Shown in pieces: positions 56,637 through 64,000 of a stretch of DNA of 64,000 bases (position 1 is the stretch's first letter; each line of letters starts with the position of its first letter). The notes under the pieces are model-generated. The model made no database searches, was not told the origin of the DNA, and was given only the letters and a program-made list of their open reading frames with translations. The translations under genes were made by a program, and so were the position numbers. Where the stretch lies: NCBI RefSeq assembly GCF_002994745.2, contig NC_037089.1, positions 17,280,641 through 17,344,640 of the forward strand. The letters are read 5' to 3'. Source of the stretch: Rosa chinensis. Lineage: Eukaryota; Streptophyta; Magnoliopsida; Rosales; Rosaceae.

Positions 56637-57209
56637 TAAAAAAGTCAAACACAGCTTACTCATACAACACAATTAAGAAATTGTGTTGTCTGAATATCAC
56701 CCCTTGTGACTAGTCAGCCTGGGTTTTGAAACTTTGAGAGGGAAAGTACTTCAACTTCTTGGAGGGAATTACTTTGGGTTTGATATGAAAATTTTCAATC
56801 TTTTACAACAGCATATATATGTTGTCTGATTATGATCATATATTGAAAATGAAACAAGTATTGTTTTTCAGTGTATTCAGACAACAGATTTAATTTATCT
56901 GTCGTCTGAAAAACTCAGACAACAGAAAATCAGCTTTCTGTTGTCTGATGACATTTTTGGCATAGTGTGCGCAAGGATTATGAGATTGCAAAAAGTCACC
57001 TTGAAAAGAAAATAAGCTGGTCTGAGGCTTCTCTTGAGCGTCAAAACAAACTGGATGAAGAGCTTCGTCAGGCAAGGATTGAAGCTCGAGAGGATAAACT
57101 TGCAGAATTTAAGAATGTCCAGAGCTCATTTAAAGTCTGGCAAGGGGAGCTTCAGAAGCAAATAGACACTTTGAAGTCGTTTGGTCAACAACTTAAGCAA
57201 AAGCTCTAG

Positions 57210-58240
57210 CCTAGAACCGGCATTTTTGGAACTCTGATTTCCTCTTTTTTTTTGCTCTTTGCATTCTGTATTGTTTTATTAGCTGCTATAGTAGACCTCG
57301 TGAACTGCTCCTTCATTTCTTGTTTGTGCGCTGCCATTACTTGATATATTCCTTTGTTTTGTTTTGCTATCAACAACGTGAAACAGGAAATATTGATATG
57401 CTTATTACTATTCAATCTCCCATATTCGCTGTTGGTGGCATAACTTGCCCCCTTCTCTTTCTTTTTTTATTCGATGTGGGCAAGCTGATATTATGAAGCA
57501 CTTGCTGGGTGACTTGTTGCTTGCTTTGTTTTGTTTGAACAGATGCTTTTGCTTTTTTTTTTTTAGCATGTTTTGTGCTTGAGAAGCCATTGATTTGTCT
57601 TGCATTTATATTGACATGCCCCAATTTTTCCTTCCTTGTATTTGGTAATGTTTCCAGGAACTATTCATCAATAGATTGGAGAGAGTCTTGTTGCATCTTG
57701 CTCCAGGATTTCTTGACCAAAACTCGTAGCTTGATAAGGTATTTGCAAGTACAGCGAGCTAGATAATGGAGACACTTTGTGCTTGACCTCTATATTTGTG
57801 GTTGATCACACTTCAAGAGAGACATAGGAATTGAACAGATACTTTGCTCTCCTTTTTTTTTCTTGGCAGCTACCTCAAGAAAACCGAGTGCACGAATGAT
57901 TGGGCTTGGAAAGTCCTCGAGTCATGTTGCATTTACATGACCATGGTGTAACTTGATGAGAACTTTATTATTATTATTATTATTATTATTCTTTTATAAT
58001 TTTGTAATTGGCACCGTTTCCAGTCATTGTTGCCAACACAAAAAGGACCTTTTGCAGTCATTCATTCTAGAGTTTCTTTGAGCAGGACATTTAGCTTACA
58101 GGTACAGCAAAGAATAACATGGAAGAACACCCAGGCTTGGAGCTTTTGTTGCTCACGCGGACCCCTTCTTTTCTCTCTCTCTTTTTTTTTTTGTTGTACC
58201 TCCATTGAAACAAGGACACAATAATAATGCAAATAGCGTC
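57210..58240 (+). other. 3' region of the PMD pseudogene
   Basis: T-rich sequence after the stop, with an (ATT)n microsatellite at about 57965-57991 and poly-T tracts. A block CTTACAG-GTACAGCAAAG (58096) resembles the leader modules at 41.7-41.9 kb. No gene seen. Confidence 0.4.
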
Positions 58241-58489
58241 TGTACATACATGTACATTTGCAAACATAATTAGCTATAATGGGCCACGCCCATTGTACCA
58301 CCAAAGGTACTAATTCCAACTAAAGGAATGACACGCAGACACACTGCCAGGCAGGCTACAGCCTCAGCGTCGGACCATCTCCAGATCACCGTTGACGCGC
58401 CGCCACGCGCCACGCCAAGATGGCATCAGAGGCTTCTGAAACTGGGAACTGAAGCATGTCAGTCCCACATCGAAAACAAAGAGAAGATC

Positions 58490-60636
58490 TGACAGGACCC
58501 GCCCCGGTTTTCACCCCGAAATCCGAAGAGGCCCTGCGGGGCCCACTTTAGAAGAAATTCTACCAAAAATTTGACAGAACTTCCCCTAAAAATGGACAAC
58601 CCAAAACCTGTAGAAAAACATCCACACTTCTAAATCATCCATCCTTATTCTCCTGGAGCCACCCTGCTCCCTATATCACAACATCTCTCATATCACAAAA
58701 CAATTCTGAAACTTAAGAATATTAATCTCAAGAGATATCAGAGCAATCTATTTCTCAGGCGTACAAGAAGGTAGAATACAAGATAAACTACCAATACTTT
58801 TATAATGCGGAAGCTACGACAGCTATGCCTCAACCCCAAGTACGCTCGACCTCAAGCTAAACTGGCCTGCAAACTGGGCATTTAAAACCGAAGGGCCCAG
58901 GGGAAAACATTTAAAATCCGTTAGAGTGAGTGGACGAAAAATAAGTAATTTCAAATGAATAAGTAAAACTTAATGCTTTCCCAAGTTATTCTCTAAAACT
59001 TCGCATGCAGTAACAATCTTGAACACACTCTTAATCATCCTCTTTACTGAAATCTCAATCACGTAACAAGAACATCTTGAAGTCTCTTAAAATCTCATCC
59101 TCAATCCTTATAAAAACATCATTTTCATGAGGCTCGTTTGATGACTAGAAAGGACTGCTGTCTAGTCATCTCATGCCATCTAGGAGGGACTGCCACCCAG
59201 ATGACGCATCGGAAGGGACTGACAACCGGAATAGGAGGCGGTGGATAGATGGAACTGCCAACTAGCCACATGTGGTAGACGGGACTGCCGACTAACCACA
59301 GGTAGTAGACGGGACTGCCGACCAACTACCTCATGTCATCTGGAAGGGACTGCCAACCAGGTGACGCATCGGATGGGACTGCCAACCGAGCTGTAGTCTG
59401 GAAGGGACTGCCAACCAGACCATTACCTAGAAGGGACTGCCAACTAGGTAAGATACGCATGCGCCAAAACTGGCCTCCTTAATCAACTGAATAGCCTCCT
59501 CAAGAACTGAAAATAACCTCAAAATCTCAATAAATCCTTGAAAGCATCCTCGAAAGCATAAAATCAAATACTCTGTAAATCAATAAATGCTTTCGGAAAG
59601 GAAAACTCAATCTAACTTCAAAGCTGATAAGTACGGAGCTCAAAGCTCAATAAATCTCGATAATCAATCATGCTCAAATATTCGATGAAACATTCGTACT
59701 CGTGAATCCTCATAAAAACCGATATTCGAAATCCAAAATTCTCATAATATTTTCTGAATCAGTCACTTCCCGAAAATCATTCCTCAATTCAATAACTCAT
59801 GAATGACTATCTCAAAAATCTACTAAAAGCCCTCGGGAAGGAATTTCAATACTAATCTCGTAATCCATAAATAAATCTCGATAGACTAAATCTCATAAAA
59901 CCATAAAACTCAATAATTCAAATTATAAATTAAATCTCAATCGGAAAAATGCTAATATACTGCATGCACAATTAATTTAAAAACAAATGTCCACTCACAG
60001 TACTATTTAGGCGACCATGCATACGAGTTCCTTCGTCGAGCAATAGCTCGGTACATCGCCCTGTACACAATTATATTCCGTGAATAACTATTCAACAATT
60101 AAATACGATTCTCAAAATCAAATCCTCATAATTACATCTCCACTTCTCCTCGGATGCAACCCAAATTATACCACTAATACCATTTCGTTAATTTAAAGGT
60201 TCCAAGGCAGAACCGAGAGATATCCGACGGCCGGATTCTCGTAATTCGATAATCGAAACCCTAAACTTCAAAAATTCATAATTAAATCCAAGCTTCTCCA
60301 AAATTCACCAAATTTCATATACAAGCTCTACAATATTTATAGGATTTAATGGGCTAAAAACTGGAATTAAAACACAGCCCAACACGCCTCCACGCGCCAC
60401 CAACAGTGGCAGCGCGTGGGCCCCACGCGCCGGCGGCAACCACCTCCGATGGCCACCATATTTTGACAGCAGCACCTACACAACACACTGATCAATTTTC
60501 TCAAATTTTGACCCGAACAAAAAGTCAACTTTTAGGGCCCCCTAAAAGCATTGAAACGACAGTAAAAGTGAAAGTAAAAGTTTTTTTACCGTCCAAATGA
60601 CTAGTAACCTGGTGAATTCGGGTTCGGGACGTCACA
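58490..60636 (-). mobile_element. Solo-LTR-like insertion D2 inside the Gypsy-2 LTR, 2.1 kb
   Basis: Starts TGACAGGACCCGCCCCGG and ends GGTTCGGGACGTCACA, with a perfect TSD AGATC at 58485-58489 and 60637-60641. It is homologous in reverse orientation to insertion D1. It contains a GGGACTGCC(A/G)AC repeat array (59150-59450). Confidence 0.88.
59140..59455. repeat. Irregular minisatellite in solo LTR D2
   Basis: About ten occurrences of GAAGGGACTGCCAACCAG-like modules, each followed by a variable 10-20-bp spacer such as GTGACGCATCGGA or CACAGGTAGTAGAC. The corresponding part of D1 (51830-52020) has a different-looking CTCCTC module, so the array has diverged or expanded separately. Confidence 0.75.
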
Positions 60637-60908
60637 AGATCAACCTTTTCCTCACCTATAAAAGGTTCTCTCCTCTCTCCTCATTAATTACGTATTCAAT
60701 ACTCACCTACTGTTACTCTGTCAACACAAGTACATTGACTAACTTAGGCATCGGAGAGCAGAAGACCGCCCGGCGCGGTCTCCCTCTGACGTCCGTTGTA
60801 TTTCACTCGACAGGTAACGGAAGCTTCGAGAACAACACAAGTACCGATCCGCCCACCGGATCAACGTTAGCTACGGTCCAGCTACCGTTGGACTTTCAGA
60901 TATCAACA

Positions 60909-60931
60909 TTGGCGCCGTCTGTGGGAAATCC
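60909..60931 (+). promoter_or_regulatory. Gypsy-2 primer-binding site
   Basis: TTGGCGCCGTCTGTGGGAAA directly follows the LTR. TGGCGCCGT fits a tRNA-Asp-like primer end; Gypsy-1 has the same nine bases, and element A has TGGCGCCAT. Confidence 0.7.
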
Positions 60932-60962
60932 TTGAACAGAAGGTCATCCCGCTACAATCACC

Positions 60963-62637
60963 ATGACTAACGGTAGCGGGGGAAACGCGGAGGAGCAAGC
61001 AGAACAGCCCGCCATCCCCCAACCCTCCGACCCCGCGATCGGCGTTAACCGCGCACTATTCACAACCCCAGCCAACCCCGGCGGTGAGGCAAACCCAGGC
61101 AGCAGCCGCCCATCAGGCCAAGATCTCGTCACCATGTACGAGCTAGCACTGCGGATCTTCACAAGGCAAACAGAGAACGTGAGGAGGAGCGCAGGGAAAA
61201 GGCTGAAGCCCAAAGGCAGGTGGCTACACTAATGACACGTTTTGAGGAACTAAAGAAGACGCTGGCGGCCACCGACCGCCCAGCACAGAGCGAGCAGTCA
61301 CGTAGCACCAGGCGTAGTCGACCCAGCATCGGAACATTGGTACCAGGGCCGGTCGTATAGATGCAGGTACCGCTGAACCCTCCTGAGTTGTTGGGAATGG
61401 GACCACCGCCCATACCTCAGCTAATGTTAGAGCAAGAAGCGGAATCACTCCCGCACACCAACCGCTCAGAAACCAGGGCGAGGACAGAGGGTAATCCGCC
61501 TGTGCCGAGGTGCAGGCCAGCCCAGCGGATCATTCAGACCGATTCCGTTGACGAGGCGACCGCCCAGCTATTGGAAAGGATGCACCAACTGGAGCAGAGA
61601 TTGATCCGGGCGGAGTCGGGTGTCCCAGCGCCAACTCGGAATCCGCTCTTCACTTCCAGACCCGGGCCCTTTTCCGCTGCAATTCTGCAGGCTGTCAGAC
61701 CAGCATATGCAAAAACCCCAAAGATGCCGCACTACGGCGGAATGTCCGATCCCTTCGTCCACATGGACACCTTCAAGAAGGTCACCAACAACAAGGGTTT
61801 CGACGACACCACCTTATGCCATTTGTTCAGCGAAACACTGGATGGCGAGGCAATGAACTAGTTCTTTGAATGTCCGCCAGGTTCTGTCGGCTCATTCCAT
61901 GCACTATCACACGCTTTCCTCTCTCGTTTCATCTTGTTGTCCACCGGGCATCACAACACAAGTCAGCTGTTCAGCGTTAAGCAGGGGGAGGACGAATCAC
62001 TAAAGGCCTTCGTCACAAGGTGGCGGGCGGCAGCGTCTCAGTGCCGCGACCTAGACAAAACTATGGCATCAGCGGCCTTCAGGAAGGGACTTCTCAAGGG
62101 ACCGTTCCTCTATCACCTCAATTACAGTCATCCCAATGCGACGTATGACCACATCATGAGTGAGGCGGTCATTCACGCCCAGGCGGAATTCATCACATAT
62201 GAAGAAACCCCACCACCACCAGCAACGCCAACAAAGTCAACACAACCATCCTCCAGTCACCAGGAAACCGCTAACAAAACCCCCCCAACACCACCAACTG
62301 ACAAGAAAAGGGAGTGGCAGCAGGGCCACCACCAGAACAAGCAGCAGAAGGACCAGCCTTACAACAGGGGAAACCGCCCAACCCATGGAGATAACCGCAA
62401 CAAGCAGGCGGAGTCCTCGCAGCGGTATGCAGTTTTCACGGTCTTAACGGCCTCATATGAAGATATCTATAATCAGTGCAAGGATCAGATTCCACTGCCA
62501 CCCCCTCCAAAGTACCCAAAACGGGTAAACCCAGGAACACCGGCAAGTGGTGTAAATACCACGAGGACAGCGGCCACAATACCAATAGCTGCAATGCTCT
62601 CAAAACAGCCGTTGAGACCTTGTACCGTGACGGCAAG
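60963..62637 (+). pseudogene. Gypsy-2 gag (frameshifted, with in-frame TAG codons)
   Basis: ATG at 60963 (MTNGSGGN). A one-base deletion near 61150, visible against Gypsy-1, shifts the frame. The reading continues KANREREEERREKAEAQ-like coiled coil, then a TAG at about 61358 before MQVPLNPPELLGMGPPP. The capsid core includes KTPKMPHYGGMSDPFVHM, a TAG after EAMN (61859), FFECPPGSVGSFHALSHAF, and AFRKGLLKGPFLYHLNYSH. A basic Gln/Asn-rich linker and a zinc-knuckle area follow, with another frame change near 62520. It would form the retrotransposon capsid. Both TAGs are shared with Gypsy-1. Confidence 0.85.
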
Positions 62638-64000
62638 ATGGAACAGTTCAGGGTGCGCCAACCACTGCCAGTAATCGCCAACGTCGAGACCTTGGGCCGC
62701 ATCAACACCATCGACGGCGGTGCTCCAATCACCAACATGTCCCACAGGGCAAGAAAGCGCTATGCACGCGCTAATCATCCGAAGGAAGTCTGCAACATCC
62801 GCTACGAAAGATCCGCCAAACTCCCAAGATCAGGTTGGGAACCTATTACCTTCTCAGAGGAGGAGGAACGCGGAGTGCATTTACCCCACGATGACCCATT
62901 CTTGGTCGATGCCATTCTTGGCAAATTCTCAGAGGGGAGAATCTTGGTGGATAGCGGATCCGCTGTCAACGTTATCTTCAGCGGTTGCTACGACCATCTC
63001 AAGCGAAACAAAAAACTACTCCAGGATCACGAGCCACTGCTCAGCTTTTCCGGCGACGTCACACAACCGCTAGGGTCGGATTACATGCGCTTGGTTATTG
63101 GCACTAGTCCATGCATGGCGGAGGTGCATACGGAGTTCATTATCGTCGACTGTGTCAGTTCATACAACGCCATCATTGGTCGACCAGCGCTTAACAAGCT
63201 CAAGTGCATCATTGCCGGGTACATGCTTCTCATGAAGTTCCCCACACCCAACGGCACGGGCTGTGTGAGGGGAAGCCAGCAGCTGGCACGAGAATGTTAT
63301 TCAACGACTATAACGCGGTCAGCGCGCCGCCATGAAATTCTGACAGTGGGTAACGAGGCACCGCCACCAAACATCTTTGAGGATCCTAGGGATGAGGAGG
63401 AGAAATATGTAAGGAAGGAACCGGTCAACCCAGGCACGTCATTAAAGGTTGTCTGCATCTTAGACGAACACCCTGAGCGGACAGTCCGCATAGGCGCCCA
63501 ACTGGATCCAGAGGTTGAGGCAGAGCTCACTCAATTCCTGCGTGACAACGCCGCCGTCTTTGCATGGTCCTACGCGGACATGCCAGGTATCTCCCCTGAA
63601 ATTATCACTCATAAGCTGACCATCAAACCCTCCTTTTACCCTATCAAGCAGAAGCGGAGGGCCTTTGATGAGGAAAAGTACCGGGCAATCGGAGAGGAGG
63701 TCGCCAAACTACGGGACATTGGGTTCATCCGCCAAGTCATCTATCCCCAGTGGATCTCAAATTTGGTAATGGTAAAAAAGCCCAGCGGCAAGTGGCGGAT
63801 GTGCGTCGACTTCAAAAATATCAACAAGGCATGCCCAAAGGATAGTTTCCCGCTACCTCGTATCGATCAGTTAGTCGATTCAACTGCCGGACACGAGCTA
63901 CTCAGCATGATGGACGCTTTCTCCAGATACAATCAGATCATGATGCACCCCAGCGACCAGGAATGCACCACCTTCACCACCGATAAAGGCCTCTACTGCT
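62638..64000 (+). CDS. Gypsy-2 protease and reverse transcriptase, N-terminal part (runs off the window)
   Basis: One open frame from about 62638 to the edge. The protease site is intact as ILVDSGSAVNVIF (about 62941), with the flap/C-terminal hydrophobic part near VDCVSSYNAIIGR. The RT fingers region reads WISNLVMVKKPSGKWRMCVD and NKACPKDSFPLPRID, and the first palm Asp lies in MMDAFSRYNQI (usually SGYNQI). The YxDD box is beyond the edge. The upstream gag frame breaks mean that no full gag-pol is made. The frame is part of a polyprotein, so 62638 is not a true start. Confidence 0.85.
   Translation, partial: MEQFRVRQPLPVIANVETLGRINTIDGGAPITNMSHRARKRYARANHPKEVCNIRYERSAKLPRSGWEPITFSEEEERGVHLPHDDPFLVDAILGKFSEGRILVDSGSAVNVIFSGCYDHLKRNKKLLQDHEPLLSFSGDVTQPLGSDYMRLVIGTSPCMAEVHTEFIIVDCVSSYNAIIGRPALNKLKCIIAGYMLLMKFPTPNGTGCVRGSQQLARECYSTTITRSARRHEILTVGNEAPPPNIFEDPRDEEEKYVRKEPVNPGTSLKVVCILDEHPERTVRIGAQLDPEVEAELTQFLRDNAAVFAWSYADMPGISPEIITHKLTIKPSFYPIKQKRRAFDEEKYRAIGEEVAKLRDIGFIRQVIYPQWISNLVMVKKPSGKWRMCVDFKNINKACPKDSFPLPRIDQLVDSTAGHELLSMMDAFSRYNQIMMHPSDQECTTFTTDKGLYC

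Larger units (their letters stand above)
48929..56967. mobile_element. CACTA-3: CACTA transposon, 8.0 kb, in the PMD pseudogene
   Basis: Starts CACTATGCCAAAAAAGC and ends ATTTTTGGCATAGTG, flanked by TGC at 48926-48928 and 56968-56970. Subterminal repeats are of the CAGACGACAGA/CAGACAACAG type with complements (48950-49070 and 56640-56950). No transposase. The interior includes a solo LTR (50051-52602), a 225-bp tandem duplication (53401-53867) and minus-strand exon-like blocks with GT-AG borders between about 54.5 and 55.7 kb, among them ribosomal protein S14 and a glycerol-kinase-like exon. Confidence 0.95.
43044..57209 (+). pseudogene. Plant mobile domain (PMD, aminotransferase-like) pseudogene, split by two transposons
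   Basis: The PMD core runs from 43044 (ATG after a TTTCAG acceptor) with EWTDSIMRKFGGILENAGIL, FCELWGPLTNTLHHGNGEMG and ISLYDMRVIGGLPILG, characteristic of PF10536 proteins. A frameshift near 43770 moves the reading to IYWDEWADYFYRGK and FLAYWLSRFVLP, continuing to 44481. After a solo-LTR insertion it resumes at 47489 (RQFGFDQGVP), shifts frame near 47645, and gives WWMRACAPYLGRSVSNVYLT. The C-terminal half (48240-48928 and 56971-57209) is a charged coiled coil ending LKQKL-stop. CACTA-3 separates its two parts. Extra stops lie near 48084, 48236, 48436 and 48550. PMD proteins include MAIN/MAIL1 relatives and many transposon-linked forms; the role here is unknown. Confidence 0.8.
58241..60908 (+). 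repeat. Gypsy-2 5' LTR, split by solo LTR D2
   Basis: TGTACATACATGTACATTTG to CAGATATCAACA, net about 0.52 kb. Its left part (58241-58489) and right part (60637-60908) match the reverse complement of the Gypsy-1 LTR. It has a CCTATAAAAGGTTCTC TATA box at about 60655. Confidence 0.9.
58241..64000 (+). mobile_element. Gypsy-2: Tat-type Ty3/Gypsy LTR retrotransposon, 5' part (cut by window end)
   Basis: Plus-strand relative of Gypsy-1: LTR, PBS, gag, protease and the start of RT in order. The reading from about 62638 to the window end is open, better preserved than Gypsy-1. The 3' half and second LTR lie beyond the window, so TSD and LTR age cannot be checked. Confidence 0.92.

Noticed and set aside
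1..64000. tRNA, rRNA and organelle-derived inserts
   Set aside because: Looked for tRNA A/B-box patterns and rRNA-like blocks on both strands by eye and found none that are convincing.

Overview
The window is plant nuclear DNA from a eudicot; Rosaceae is only an impression and nothing here proves it. It has no intact host gene that I can defend. It holds remnants of two host loci and a deep stack of nested transposable elements. Many insertions have readable ends and target-site duplications (TSDs), so the order of insertion can be followed.

Locus 1 (about 1-6.4 kb, continuing at 36-39 kb) is a minus-strand tandem cluster of three broken BAHD acyltransferase genes. Copy 1 was hit by a CACTA transposon (CACTA-1, 1717-5811, TSD ATA) next to its start codon and by a small TIR element. 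A poly(A) retroposon (6424-26076, TSD of about 18 bp) then landed upstream. It was entered by an 18.5-kb Tat-type Ty3/Gypsy element (Gypsy-1, 7040-25595, minus strand). Gypsy-1 in turn contains CACTA-2 (9079-14238, TSD CAT) and a 1.7-kb TIR-like element that splits the integrase. Gypsy-1 also carries an antisense, intron-containing accessory ORF (14.3-17.1 kb) and a 61-bp tandem repeat near its 3' LTR.

From 26.9 to 36.2 kb lie two gag/pol-less LTR elements, one inside the other. Element A (26926-36173) has its right LTR split by element B (29703-35754, TSD ATCAC). Both are full of minisatellites. Their LTR tips and the primer-binding site of A resemble those of the Gypsy elements, which suggests mobilisation in trans.

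Locus 2 (about 40-57.2 kb, plus strand) is a plant-mobile-domain (PMD, aminotransferase-like) gene, now a pseudogene. It is broken by frameshifts, by a 3.0-kb solo-LTR-like insertion (44482-47483, TSD GATTT) and by CACTA-3 (48929-56967, TSD TGC). CACTA-3 contains another solo LTR (50051-52602, TSD TAGAC).

From 58.2 kb to the window end runs the 5' part of a second Gypsy copy (Gypsy-2, plus strand). Its LTR is split by a third solo LTR (58490-60636, TSD AGATC). Its gag-pro-RT reading is cut by the window edge.

The most interesting point is that all three CACTA elements carry fragments of unrelated host genes with intron borders: an alpha/beta hydrolase (CACTA-1), an N-terminal protein methyltransferase (CACTA-2), and ribosomal protein S14 plus a probable glycerol-kinase exon (CACTA-3). 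A second notable point is that the two Gypsy copies share two in-frame TAG codons at the same places in gag.
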